Positions 25,175-33,132 are shown, numbered from the stretch's first letter. The stretch: 64,000 nt of DNA from Stappia indica (GCF_009789575.1 NZ_CP046908.1:1054001-1118000); one strand, 5' to 3'. Made by a program: numbers and translations. Notes: generated by a model not told the origin, from the letters alone.

Positions 25175-25368
25175 GCGCCCACGCCATGACGCCGCACCTC
25201 CTCGAGCTGATCGAGATCGTCGCATGGATCGTCGCGGCCGGCGCCGCGGTTCTCGTCGTCGCCGGCCTCGCCGCCCTGCGCCGCATCTCGCGGGCGCTGG
25301 CCCGGATCGACGAGGAAGAAGACCAGATCCGCGCCATCGAGGCGCGCCGCAAGGAGCAAGAGAGATGA
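25171..25368 (+). CDS. Small membrane protein
   Basis: A 65-residue protein, GTG start at 25171 overlapping the preceding stop (GTGA); ATG 25186 is an alternative. One hydrophobic segment (IVAWIVAAGAAVLVVAGLAA) then a charged helix (RIDEEEDQIRAIEARRKEQ). The two adjacent one-TM proteins may work as a pair, in the manner of small spanin- or holin-like sets, but nothing proves this. Confidence 0.55.
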   Translation: MSAHAMTPHLLELIEIVAWIVAAGAAVLVVAGLAALRRISRALARIDEEEDQIRAIEARRKEQER

Positions 25369-25634
25369 ACAGGGAACGACGCAAGCGGATCCAGGCGGCG
25401 GCCCAGATGATCGCCGATGCACACGCCGCCATGGAGGCCGCGAGGGATATCGTCGAGGGGGTTCGTGACGAGGAAGAAACGGCCCGCGATAACCTGCCGG
25501 AGAGCCTGCAGGAGGGCAATCGGGGCATGGCTATACAAGACGCGATCGACGCCTTGGAGGCGGCCCTCGGGGAGTTCGACACTTTCGATTTTTCCGAGCT
25601 GACCGACCAGCTCGAAAGAGCGGCACGAGGCTGA
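25365..25634 (+). CDS. Acidic helical phage protein
   Basis: An 89-residue protein (MNRERRKRIQAAAQMIADAH), almost wholly helical and acidic, probably a coiled coil. ATGA overlap with the preceding gene. No family recognised. Confidence 0.6.
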   Translation: MNRERRKRIQAAAQMIADAHAAMEAARDIVEGVRDEEETARDNLPESLQEGNRGMAIQDAIDALEAALGEFDTFDFSELTDQLERAARG

Positions 25635-25637
25635 GCC

Positions 25638-25913
25638 ATGCCCATGAAAACCACAGCCGCCATCGCCGCCGTTCTCGTCTTCGCCACGCTGCAACACGCC
25701 GCGGCGGACGAGCCGCAGCTCGGCCAGCGCATCGCCGTCGACGGCGCCATCGCCACCGTCGCGGCCGTCTCCTCGGCCGGCCGGCTCGGGATCGTCACGG
25801 ACGATTGCCGCTACATCGTCACCGGCGCCCCGGTGCCGGGCGAAACCTGGACCGGCGACCTCGAAGACGAGACGCCCCTCCTCGACGATTGCCGGCCGGC
25901 AGCGGCCGAGTGA
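25638..25913 (+). CDS. Small exported phage protein
   Basis: A 91-residue protein with a signal peptide (MKTTAAIAAVLVFATLQHAA, likely cut near AAA-DEP). The mature part is beta-rich with two Cys and ends DCRPAAAE, the same end as the 26-residue peptide at 26139. ATG 25638 or 25644 could start it. Periplasmic protein made from a prophage early operon; role unknown. Confidence 0.6.
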   Translation: MPMKTTAAIAAVLVFATLQHAAADEPQLGQRIAVDGAIATVAAVSSAGRLGIVTDDCRYIVTGAPVPGETWTGDLEDETPLLDDCRPAAAE

Positions 25914-25919
25914 AAGGAG
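25887..25919. repeat. 33-base direct repeat, copy 1
   Basis: Matches 26193-26225 with two mismatches. It covers the end of one gene (DCRPAAAE), its stop and the following ribosome-binding site. Confidence 0.85.
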
Positions 25920-25926
25920 GCGGGCT

Positions 25927-26142
25927 GTGAGCGATCTTCGTTTTTTCCGAGACACAATGCACCATCTGATCGCCGTCGAACGCAGGCTTGCGGAGGTCGA
26001 GGCGAACGCCAGGACTTACGCGCAGAAGTGCGATGAGGAGCGACGTCACCACCTCACGCATAGCGGAGCGCGCGGCCCCGGCTTCTACGCAGCGGCGGAA
26101 GGGCTCTGCGCCGTCCGCACTATCATTAGGCGCGCGAAATGA
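25927..26142 (+). CDS. Small helical phage protein
   Basis: A 71-residue protein from GTG 25927, which has AGGAGG eight bases upstream. Helical N-terminal half (HHLIAVERRLAEVEANARTY). No family recognised. Its stop overlaps the next start as ATGA. Confidence 0.55.
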   Translation: MSDLRFFRDTMHHLIAVERRLAEVEANARTYAQKCDEERRHHLTHSGARGPGFYAAAEGLCAVRTIIRRAK

Positions 26143-26219
26143 CCGACCGCGAACTCTGCCCGGCGTGCGACGGGCGCGGCTATTTCCACTGCGACTGCCG
26201 GCCGGCAACGGCCGAGTGA
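26139..26219 (+). CDS. 26-residue zinc-knuckle peptide
   Basis: The start overlaps the preceding stop as ATGA. The peptide contains CPACDGRGYFHCDC, a DnaJ-type CxxCxGxG half plus a second Cys pair, enough for one zinc. It ends DCRPATAE, nearly the same as the exported protein upstream, because of the 33-base repeat. Too short for most gene callers. Confidence 0.5.
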   Translation: MTDRELCPACDGRGYFHCDCRPATAE

Positions 26220-26225
26220 AAGGAG
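26193..26225. repeat. 33-base direct repeat, copy 2
   Basis: Second copy of the repeat at 25887-25919. Recombination between copies would remove 306 bases holding the two genes between them without breaking the reading frame of either end. Confidence 0.85.
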
Positions 26226-26233
26226 CAAGAAAG

Positions 26234-26677
26234 ATGAAAGACGACACGAACCACGTTGATGTGACCACCCCGCCGCGCTTCCTCGTTTGCGAGGGTGCCG
26301 AGACCAGGGCCCTAATCGATGGGCCGGGCGACACGCAAGCGCATGCGGTCTCCGTCGCCAGGAAACTGCAGCAGGAAACGACACTCGGGATCACTCTCTG
26401 GCGGGAAGCCGGCCGCTTCCCTGCGCCGTCGCAGCAGCAGACGGACGCGCCACCGCCCAGAGAACCGCAGACCTGTGCCGAGGCGGCCGCACGAAACCCG
26501 TTCAAGTATGGCGACGTGGTGCGCCTGAAATCCGAAGACCGCTGGATGACGGTGGTCTGCCCGTCCTGCTTGGACGTGGAATGCGGCTGGTTTGACAGCA
26601 GCGGCGCGTTCCACTGCGAGAGCTTCCACATCGACACGCTCACAAAGGCCGAGCGCGACGACGAGCTGCCGTTCTAA
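26234..26677 (+). CDS. Phage protein with YodC-like (DUF2158) domain
   Basis: A 147-residue protein (MKDDTNHVDVTTPPRFLV). Residues about 90-140 read FKYGDVVRLKSEDRWMTV, VECGWFDSSGAFHCESF and HIDTL, the pattern of the DUF2158/YodC family (GDxVxLKSGGxxMTV…C.WF). Function of the family is unknown. AGGAG lies eight bases upstream of the ATG. The N-terminal half is separate and not recognised. Confidence 0.65.
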   Translation: MKDDTNHVDVTTPPRFLVCEGAETRALIDGPGDTQAHAVSVARKLQQETTLGITLWREAGRFPAPSQQQTDAPPPREPQTCAEAAARNPFKYGDVVRLKSEDRWMTVVCPSCLDVECGWFDSSGAFHCESFHIDTLTKAERDDELPF

Positions 26678-26773
26678 CCCTCCCCGGTTCGCGCCCTCCC
26701 TGGCGGACCGCACCTCGGGCGGCGGCCTGTGTCTCTCGTAGCCGCCGCCCGTTTTCTCTTGAAAGGATACCGC

Positions 26774-27046
26774 ATGGCCGAATTCGCACGCCTGGAAGTG
26801 ATCGACGGAACGCAGCTGCTTTGCTTCATCGACATGGAGCAGCAGGAAGACGGCGAGTATGTCGTCCGCCTGGTCGCGATGTGCCATCTTGAGGTGATCA
26901 TCACGGTTCGCAAGGGACCATGGCCCGACGACGACGACGGCTGGCAGGTGGCGCAACGGGCCTTGGCCGCGTTCGACATGCCGGCCTTTCTGCTGTCCTC
27001 GCGAGAGCTTTCCAATCGGTTCAAGCCCGACGACGCGGCAGAGTGA
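26774..27046 (+). CDS. Phage protein of unknown function
   Basis: A 90-residue protein (MAEFARLEVIDGTQLLCFID) with a beta-rich first half and an acidic WPDDDDGWQ loop. AAAGG lies seven bases upstream of the ATG. No family recognised. Confidence 0.55.
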   Translation: MAEFARLEVIDGTQLLCFIDMEQQEDGEYVVRLVAMCHLEVIITVRKGPWPDDDDGWQVAQRALAAFDMPAFLLSSRELSNRFKPDDAAE

Positions 27047-27061
27047 GCGGAGATTGCCCCG

Positions 27062-27289
27062 ATGGCACGCAAGCTGTTCCGTATCGCAATGGCATCGCTG
27101 GGCGTACTGGCGGTTCCAACCGTCGTTGCTATCGGTCTGGTCGCTGTCGTTGCCGAGATCAAACACGTTGACCGGCGCATTGCAGCAGCACGGCAATGCG
27201 TGATGGATGCCATCGCCACGCTGCCGGCGGCGTATCCGCTGGACAAGATCGAGTACCATTGCCACCAGCAGGCGAGGAACACACCATGA
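27062..27289 (+). CDS. Small membrane protein
   Basis: A 75-residue protein with one membrane segment (LGVLAVPTVVAIGLVAVVAE) after a basic start. Its stop overlaps the integrase start as ATGA, so it is translated with the integrase. Confidence 0.55.
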   Translation: MARKLFRIAMASLGVLAVPTVVAIGLVAVVAEIKHVDRRIAAARQCVMDAIATLPAAYPLDKIEYHCHQQARNTP

Positions 27290-28707
27290 AGAAATCGAAA
27301 GGCCCGCGCATTCCCCTCGTCGCTTGGCGCGACGGCCGGCCGCGCTACGTGCCCTCCGCCACCGCCCGCGCGCGGGGCGAGAAGGGCCAGGACCTGAAAC
27401 ACCCCTCGGGCAGCTGGTTCACCTACGAGCAGGCGTTTGAATGGTCGCAGGAGAAGCGCGCAGCCCTTTCGGCCTCATCGCACGCGGGAGGGGCCGAACG
27501 CGCGCCAGCGGCGCCCGCTGGCCCGGCACGGGGCACTTTGCCCGCCGCCCCTCGCCGGCCGGCCACGGGCCGCAGCGGCCGCACGCTCGCCCACATCGTC
27601 ACCGATTTCACCGACAGAAGCCCGCGCATGCTCGGCAAGGACATCGTCGAGGGCCGCAAGGTGCGCCCGGCGCTGGCGCCCAAGACCGCGCAATATTACC
27701 GCGATGCCGCCAGCCTGGTGCGCCGGCTGGACGGCGGCGACTTCTGGGCGCGCCCGGCCGAGGCCTGGCACCCGGAAACCATCTCCCTGCTGCTGGACCG
27801 GGCCGAAGTCTGCCACGGGCTGGCGCAGGCCCGCGCCGTGCGTGCCATGCTGTCCCAGGCCTTCGCCAACGAGGTGAAGCTGCGCCACCGGAAAAACAAC
27901 CCGATGCGATTTCTGGAGGAGCGGCTGCCGGTCCTGCCGCCCCGCGTGCGCTACGGATCGGTAGAGGAAATTCGCCATCTGGTGGCGGCGGCCGATCTCG
28001 TCGGCCGGCCGGAAGTCGGCGACATGGTGCTCCAGGGCGTGTGGACCGGCCAGCGCCAGGCCGACCGCCTGTCGCTCACCCATGCGCAGCTCCGCGACCT
28101 GACGCTTGCCTTTCGCCAGGCGAAGAAGGGCGGCCAGCCGCTGGAGATCCCCGTCGCCCGCCTGCTGGAAAAGCGCCTCGCCGCCACCGCCCGCCGCCGG
28201 CAGCAGCGTGAAGACGCCCTGCGAGAGGGCGGCACGCCCGTCGTCGTCTGGCCGCATGTGAACCTCGACGAGAAGGCCGGCCGCCCGTTCAAGAGCAAGC
28301 ACTACCAACACGTCTTTCGCGAGGTGGCCAATGCCGCCGCCTGGGGCCTGTGGCGCGTGCCGGCCGAAGACGGCGGCCCGCCGGCGCTGGCGACCGTCGT
28401 GCCCTCCGGGCGCCCCGCCCCGCGCCATATCGGCACGCTGGCGCTGGCGCGCCTGCCGGCCCGTGGCGCGGTGGAGGTGCTGCCGCCGATGCCCTCGCTG
28501 CTCGACCTGCGCGACCAGGACCTGCGCGACACGGCGGTGACATGGCTTGCCCGTGCCGGCGCCGACAAGATGGAGATCGCCTCCATCACCGGCCACTCCT
28601 TGAAAACCATCGACCAGATCCTGCAGCACTATTTCGGGCTGCACCCGGACCTGGCCAAACGCGCCATCGGCAAGCTGGAAGATTGGTACATGGGAGCAGA
28701 AGGGTGA
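27286..28707 (+). CDS. int: Phage tyrosine integrase
   Basis: A 473-residue site-specific recombinase. The core-binding region is about residues 100-215. In the catalytic domain the residues are: first Arg at 257 (WTGQRQADRLSL), second Arg at 414 (QDLRDTAVTWLARAG, with the usual HxxR His changed), His at 437 (ITGHS) and the Tyr nucleophile at 449 (LQHYF). It lies 0.9 kb from the attachment site at tRNA-Thr and should integrate and, with the excisionase-like protein, excise the phage. A changed box II His occurs in active members. Confidence 0.88.
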   Translation: MKKSKGPRIPLVAWRDGRPRYVPSATARARGEKGQDLKHPSGSWFTYEQAFEWSQEKRAALSASSHAGGAERAPAAPAGPARGTLPAAPRRPATGRSGRTLAHIVTDFTDRSPRMLGKDIVEGRKVRPALAPKTAQYYRDAASLVRRLDGGDFWARPAEAWHPETISLLLDRAEVCHGLAQARAVRAMLSQAFANEVKLRHRKNNPMRFLEERLPVLPPRVRYGSVEEIRHLVAAADLVGRPEVGDMVLQGVWTGQRQADRLSLTHAQLRDLTLAFRQAKKGGQPLEIPVARLLEKRLAATARRRQQREDALREGGTPVVVWPHVNLDEKAGRPFKSKHYQHVFREVANAAAWGLWRVPAEDGGPPALATVVPSGRPAPRHIGTLALARLPARGAVEVLPPMPSLLDLRDQDLRDTAVTWLARAGADKMEIASITGHSLKTIDQILQHYFGLHPDLAKRAIGKLEDWYMGAEG

Positions 28708-28961
28708 TGGACCCCGAGCGTGAAAAGCTGATCCGCCACACCTGGGACCGGACGCGCGCGGCCGTGATGTTTCAGGAAGGCATCATCCTTTGTGCGCGGG
28801 CCGATCTATTTGAGCGCCCGAAGGTGATGCAGCGCCGCGTTCCGGCTCAGCCTGAGCCCATCGAAATTCTGGAATACCGCTGCGAGTTCTATGGCAGGGA
28901 AGGCCGCAAGGCCTATCGCGTCGTCTGCGAGGGCATCGTGGTCGAAGACGGCTGGAGGTAG
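28707..28961 (+). CDS. Phage protein of unknown function
   Basis: An 84-residue protein (MDPEREKLIRHTWDRTRAAV), starting on the last base of the integrase stop. A beta-rich second half (EILEYRCEFYGREGRKAY). No family recognised. Confidence 0.6.
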   Translation: MDPEREKLIRHTWDRTRAAVMFQEGIILCARADLFERPKVMQRRVPAQPEPIEILEYRCEFYGREGRKAYRVVCEGIVVEDGWR

Positions 28962-28966
28962 ATCCG

Positions 28967-29179
28967 ATGAAGACCAGATACGACAGCAGGACGGGAAGCT
29001 ATCACCTCGACTACTCGGACGAGCTGCAGCCCTTCGAACAGATCATTGAGAAGGTCCGCACCGCCATCGCCGAGGACACGGAAGGCAAGCTCCGCCGCGC
29101 GCTGATCGAGCTGGACTGGACGCCGCCGTGCGGCGCCGAGCCGCCGCCGCTCCCGCCTTCGGAAAGTCTCCGCGGCTAA
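28967..29179 (+). CDS. Small phage protein of unknown function
   Basis: A 70-residue protein (MKTRYDSRTGSYHLDYSDEL), the last rightward gene of the prophage. GGAG-type site (tggaggtagatccg) before the ATG. Ends in a Pro-rich tail. It converges with the next gene, overlapping it by a few bases. Confidence 0.5.
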   Translation: MKTRYDSRTGSYHLDYSDELQPFEQIIEKVRTAIAEDTEGKLRRALIELDWTPPCGAEPPPLPPSESLRG

Positions 29180-29427
29180 CGCGCATTCTCCAGAACCGGC
29201 TCGCCGTCGAACTTATCAAAGATGTTCGGCGGCGTTTTCTTTGCGAACGTCGCGTCTTCGGTCGGAGTGCACAGGTCGAATTGGCAGTGCCGCACCTCGC
29301 CCGTCCAGCGATCGAGAATGTAGACGCCACCCGCGCCGCCGACGGCGCGCATGTCGAAGCGCATCCACCAGCCGGCAGCCAGAACGATGGCGAGAAGTGT
29401 GAGGGCAAAGACGCTTCGTGAAATCAC
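29176..29427 (-). CDS. Putative prophage membrane protein (possible moron)
   Basis: An 83-residue protein from GTG 29427; a TTG at 29445 would add six residues. One membrane segment (VFALTLLAIVLAAGWW) is followed by an outward domain (VYILDRWTGEVRHCQFDLC) with two Cys. It is the only minus-strand gene at this end of the prophage and stands alone between integrase and attachment site, the usual place of genes expressed from the lysogen. Confidence 0.5.
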   Translation of the reverse strand: MISRSVFALTLLAIVLAAGWWMRFDMRAVGGAGGVYILDRWTGEVRHCQFDLCTPTEDATFAKKTPPNIFDKFDGEPVLENAR

Positions 29428-29582
29428 TGCTGCAAACCTTGACAAGCCGTCGACGGCGGCACTATGCCACGCGCGCCGCAGGCACGAAAGGAACCATGGC
29501 GCTTTCCACGCAGCGACATGAGACTTTCACAAGAATTCGCGAAATGGAAAATGCTAAGCGATTGAAAACATTGGGTAGGTGA

Positions 29583-29631
29583 CTGATTTGTAATCAGGGG
29601 GTCACGGGTTCGAATCCTGTTGCCGGCACCA
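29583..29631 (+). other. Prophage attachment site (3' fragment of tRNA-Thr)
   Basis: These bases are the 3' part of a tRNA-Thr(TGT) gene: anticodon arm with TTTGTAA loop, variable loop, T arm with GGGTTCGAATCC, acceptor strand TGCCGGC and ACCA. The 5' half (expected to begin GCCGGCA) is missing, and the bases before do not fold as a D arm. So this is the remnant left at the integrase end; the intact tRNA gene should be at the other prophage end, left of the window. Confidence 0.8.
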
Positions 29632-29759
29632 CTACCTCCCCGATGTTTTCCAGTCCGAACACGGCACGGTCCGCATCGCGGGTCGAACGGTTTCGCCCGG
29701 CTGCGCAACAGCCGGGCCGAAGGCGCAACACGGCGCATACAGCAGCGAGAGGACAGCAC

Positions 29760-30455
29760 ATGAACCCGATCGGTTTCCCGGATCCCGCCTTCGTGTCACG
29801 CCAGACGGCCAGGATGCTGCTCGAGGTCAAGGCGGTCCACTTCCGCGCAGACGAGCCCTACAAGCTGACCTCCGGCCTTGCCAGCCCGGTCTATATCGAC
29901 TGCCGCAAGCTGATTTCCTTCCCGCGCCTGCGCGCCACGCTGATGGATTTCGCCACCGCCACGATCCTGCGCAATGTCGGCTTCGAATCGCTCGACGCGG
30001 TCGCCGGCGGCGAGACGGCCGGCATCCCCTTCTCCGCCTGGATCGCCGAGCGCCTCGGCCTGCCCATGCAGTATGTGCGCAAAAAGCCGAAGGGCTTCGG
30101 CCGGGACGCGCAGATCGAAGGCGTTCTGAAGGAGGGCGACCGGGTGCTGCTGGTCGAGGACCTGACCACCGACGGCGGCAGCAAGGTCCGTTTCGCCGAA
30201 GCGCTGCGCAAGGCCGGTGCCCAGGTCGACCACGCCATCGTGCTCTTCTTCTACGACATCTTCCCGCAGACCTATGAGGCGATGGCCCGCAACGGCCTGA
30301 CGCTGCACTATCTCGCCACCTGGCGCGACGTGCTGGCGGTCGCCCGCGACGAGAACCACTTCGACGAGAAGACGCTGGCCTCGGTCGAGTCGTTCCTCAA
30401 CGAGCCGCTGAAGTGGTCGGCCGCCCATGGCGGCATCTCCGAATTCTCGGTCTGA
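29760..30455 (+). CDS. pyrE: Orotate phosphoribosyltransferase
   Basis: A 231-residue enzyme joining orotate to PRPP to make orotidine 5'-phosphate in pyrimidine synthesis. The PRPP-binding loop is [26 protein letters not shown] and [17 protein letters not shown] are the substrate-binding parts. It is the first host gene beyond the prophage end, 128 bases after the attachment site, so any promoter upstream of that site is now phage DNA. Converges on the desaturase gene with a 12-base gap. Confidence 0.93.
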   Translation: MNPIGFPDPAFVSRQTARMLLEVKAVHFRADEPYKLTSGLASPVYIDCRKLISFPRLRATLMDFATATILRNVGFESLDAVAGGETAGIPFSAWIAERLGLPMQYVRKKPKGFGRDAQIEGVLKEGDRVLLVEDLTTDGGSKVRFAEALRKAGAQVDHAIVLFFYDIFPQTYEAMARNGLTLHYLATWRDVLAVARDENHFDEKTLASVESFLNEPLKWSAAHGGISEFSV

Positions 30456-30467
30456 GCCGGCACGTCC

Positions 30468-31508
30468 TCACTCTGCCGACTGCAATTTCTCGCGCTCCAG
30501 CCGCCGCGCCAGGACCGGATGTTCCACCGGCTCCTTGGCGCGGAAGGCATGGCGGCGCGCGATCTCCAGATACGAGCGGTAGACATAGCCGCCGTTTTCG
30601 GCCCGGAACGCATCGCGGTGGCGGCGATAGAGCCTCGGCAACCGGTACCAGGGCACGGCCGGAAAGCGGTGATGCACCGCATGCAGCGAGTTGAAGAGGA
30701 ACAGGACGGCAAGCGGCCCCCTGTCCTCAATGATCACCGTCCGGTGTCCGACCGCCTCTTCCGCCCGGTGCTCCAGGAACGTGCGCACGCTCAAGAGCGA
30801 CCAGGCGCCGTAGCAGACCGCCAGATAGGCCGGCAGCGAGAAGCCCGGCAATAGCCCCAGCAGCCCCAGCAGAACGCCGGCGAGCACCAGATGCTCGCCC
30901 CAGGCGCGCAGCACGTCGTTGCGCCCGCCCCGCACCAGCCGCCATTCGGCAGCGACGAAGCCCGCCATGCCGATGGCAGGTCCCACCAGCATCCGTCCGA
31001 ACAGCGTGTTGTTGAAGGCAAGCAGGGCGCGCCTCCCCCGCCCCGCCGCCTGCCAGTCGCGCGGATGCAGGTACCAGCTCTCGGGATCCTCGTAAGGATC
31101 GGTCAGGCGCGGGTCGTCGTGATGGGCGATATGCAGGGCGCGGAACCGCCAGTAGGGCACGAACAGCCCGAGCGGCAATCCGGCGAGCAGCGCGTTCAGC
31201 CGCGGATTGCGGAACGGATGGCCGTGCAGCAGTTCATGCTGCAACGACGAATGCAGCGTCACCACCGGCACCAGGCAGAGCCAGAGCAGCGCCGACCAGC
31301 CGGTCCCCTGCAGCGCAGACGCCGACGCCGCCAGTCCGGCGAATGCCAGATAGACCGCAGCGACAAGCGCCAGCGTGGGCCAGTCGAACGCCGCCCGCGA
31401 GAGCAGCTCCCGCTCGACACCGGCAAGCGAGCCCGCTCCGGCGTCCTCTTGCAAGGGAGGGAGTTCGAAGGGGGAGCCGGCGGCTGGCAAGGCTTGCGAG
31501 TGCTGCAT
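30468..31508 (-). CDS. Membrane fatty acid desaturase family protein
   Basis: A 346-residue membrane protein with the three His boxes of the di-iron desaturase/hydroxylase family: HELLH (about residue 91), HIAHH (about 126) and HAVHH (about 280). Membrane segments are at VAAVYLAFAG, ALLWLCLVPVVTLH, VLLGLLGLLPGF. Substrate cannot be read; acyl lipids or carotenoids are both possible. ATG 31508 chosen; a GTG at 31514 would add two residues. Confidence 0.8.
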   Translation of the reverse strand: MQHSQALPAAGSPFELPPLQEDAGAGSLAGVERELLSRAAFDWPTLALVAAVYLAFAGLAASASALQGTGWSALLWLCLVPVVTLHSSLQHELLHGHPFRNPRLNALLAGLPLGLFVPYWRFRALHIAHHDDPRLTDPYEDPESWYLHPRDWQAAGRGRRALLAFNNTLFGRMLVGPAIGMAGFVAAEWRLVRGGRNDVLRAWGEHLVLAGVLLGLLGLLPGFSLPAYLAVCYGAWSLLSVRTFLEHRAEEAVGHRTVIIEDRGPLAVLFLFNSLHAVHHRFPAVPWYRLPRLYRRHRDAFRAENGGYVYRSYLEIARRHAFRAKEPVEHPVLARRLEREKLQSAE

Positions 31509-31563
31509 CCGCACAGAGTGCCGGAACCGGCACGCGGAACAATGTGTCGATATCCAAAGACAA

Positions 31564-31633
31564 ATGTGATTTCATTGAGGACATGTAGATTTGATGTGAT
31601 TTCGCAAATTTCGTGCGAATCAGAAAATCACAT
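31564..31633. promoter_or_regulatory. Operator repeats of the host XRE regulator
   Basis: ATGTGATTTC occurs at 31564 and 31594 in direct orientation and inverted at 31624-31633 (GAAAATCACAT). Between them is TTCGCA/TGCGAA around 31601-31619. The group ends 23 bases before the regulator start and is probably its own operator. Confidence 0.6.
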
Positions 31634-31656
31634 CCGAGCGACGAGGAGCGGCCGAC

Positions 31657-32505
31657 ATGACCGGCACCGACAAGCGCGAACTCGCAGCGCTTTTCCGAGA
31701 GCGGCTCGGCATCCTGATGGCGCGGCGCGGCGAGCCGCCCGGCCGCTTTGCCGCCCGTGTCGGCCTCGACCGGTCGGCGCTGAGCCATTTTCTCGATGCT
31801 GCTTCCACGCGCATGCCGCGGGCCGAGGCGCTGTGCGATATTGCCCGCTCGGAGGGTGTCACCACCGACTGGCTGCTCGGGCTGACCCAGAGCGCGTCGG
31901 ATGCGGCAGCCATTGCGCCGGCCATCGAGATCGAACAGGCGGAAAACGGCCGCGGCGACACGCTGCTGGCCAGCTGGCACCAGCAGGCGGTCGGCTACAA
32001 GATCCGCTATGTGCCGGGCACGATTCCCGACCTTCTGCGCACCGAGGCGGTGCTCGCCTACGAATTCGGCGCGCCGGAAACCGTCAAGGCGGCGGCCAAG
32101 GCCGATCAGGGGCGGCGCCTGCTCGCCTATACGCGCCGTCCCGAGACGGACATGGAAGTCTGCATGCCGCTGCAGACGCTGGAGCAGTTGGCCGGCGGAA
32201 CAGGCATCTGGACGGGCCTGAGCGAAGGCGACCGGCGCGAGCTGCTCGAGCATATGGCCCGGCTGGTGGAGGAGCTCTATCCGACGTTCCGCCTGTTCCT
32301 CTATGACGGCCGCACCCGGTTTTCCCCGCCCTATACCGTCTTCGGGCCGCAGCGCGCCGCCCTCTTCCTTGGCTCGTTCTATCTGGTGGTGAATTCGGTC
32401 GAGCACATCCGCGCGCTTACCCGGCATTTCGACATGCTGATCCGCGCCGCATGCATCGGCCCCGACCGCGCGGCCGGACACTTGCGCGACCTGGCGCGGC
32501 ACTAG
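31657..32505 (+). CDS. XRE-family transcriptional regulator
   Basis: A 282-residue protein: N-terminal HTH (PPGRFAARVGLDRSALSHFL, then LCDIARSEGVTTDWLLGL) and a C-terminal part of about 190 residues that begins SWHQQAVGYKIRYVPGTIP and ends with RALTRHFDMLIRAA. Regulators of this layout are common in Hyphomicrobiales; the ligand is unknown. AGGAG lies eight bases upstream. Divergent from the desaturase gene, so it may regulate that gene as well as itself. Confidence 0.8.
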   Translation: MTGTDKRELAALFRERLGILMARRGEPPGRFAARVGLDRSALSHFLDAASTRMPRAEALCDIARSEGVTTDWLLGLTQSASDAAAIAPAIEIEQAENGRGDTLLASWHQQAVGYKIRYVPGTIPDLLRTEAVLAYEFGAPETVKAAAKADQGRRLLAYTRRPETDMEVCMPLQTLEQLAGGTGIWTGLSEGDRRELLEHMARLVEELYPTFRLFLYDGRTRFSPPYTVFGPQRAALFLGSFYLVVNSVEHIRALTRHFDMLIRAACIGPDRAAGHLRDLARH

Positions 32506-32623
32506 GTCGCGAACGCGACTGCTCTCACGCCTTCGTGAAATGCGGCATCTTGAGCAATGAGGGGTAATGCGTGGACACTCCTCTCGGGCGGCGTGTCGTG
32601 CCGCACCTGAGGGAGACACACAT

Positions 32624-33067
32624 ATGCTCAAGTCCTGCCTGCGCACGGCAGCCGTGCTCGTGGCCTTTGCGACGACTGCGTCGCTCGCCAATGCCGACCC
32701 CATCGAGATCCGCCAGAACATGATGAAGTCCGTGGGCGCGGCCACGGGCACGCTCGGCAAGATGGTGAAAGGCGAAATCCCGTACAATCCGGAGCTGGCC
32801 GGACTGGCCATGCGCATCCTCTTCACCACGCCCTCGGGATTCGTTGCCCAGTTTCCGGACGGGGCCGATTCGCCGACCAGCGAGGCCGGTCCGAAGATCT
32901 GGGAAGACCGCGCCGGCTTCGAGAAGGTCGCCCTCGACATGCAGAACGCCGCCATGGCCGCAATCCCGGCGGCCGGCGAAAGCCTCGACGCGCTGAAGGC
33001 CTCGTTCGGTTCGGTCGCGCAGAACTGCCGCGCCTGCCACGAGACCTACCGCGTCAAGAAGAACTGA
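32624..33067 (+). CDS. Cytochrome c'
   Basis: A 147-residue periplasmic cytochrome. Signal peptide 1-24 (AAVLVAFATTASLANA), four-helix bundle and a C-terminal haem site CRACH near residue 138, the hallmark of cytochrome c'. The family binds NO and other gases and helps in tolerance to nitrosative stress. The start ATG at 32624 has GGGAG upstream. The next gene codes for a diheme cytochrome c, probably its electron partner. Confidence 0.88.
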   Translation: MLKSCLRTAAVLVAFATTASLANADPIEIRQNMMKSVGAATGTLGKMVKGEIPYNPELAGLAMRILFTTPSGFVAQFPDGADSPTSEAGPKIWEDRAGFEKVALDMQNAAMAAIPAAGESLDALKASFGSVAQNCRACHETYRVKKN

Positions 33068-33090
33068 TCTAACAAGGGCGCTTGAACATG

Positions 33091-33132
33091 CCGCACCGCG
33101 CGCTGGAGCAGGTCTCCTGGCGCGCGGTGCGG
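33091..33132 (+). terminator. Strong hairpin between two cytochrome genes
   Basis: A 13-bp perfect stem (33091-33103 with 33120-33132) has an inner GGAG/CTCC pair and no T run behind it. More likely an RNA-stability or partial-termination element than a full terminator. Confidence 0.5.

Noticed and set aside
25171-25634. The two small membrane proteins as holin and spanin
   Set aside because: They lie in the early rightward operon, not with late genes, and no endolysin is near; one-TM pattern alone is not enough.
29521-29631. Complete tRNA-Thr gene at the prophage end
   Set aside because: The acceptor 5' strand GCCGGCA and the D arm are absent upstream; only the 3' part is present.
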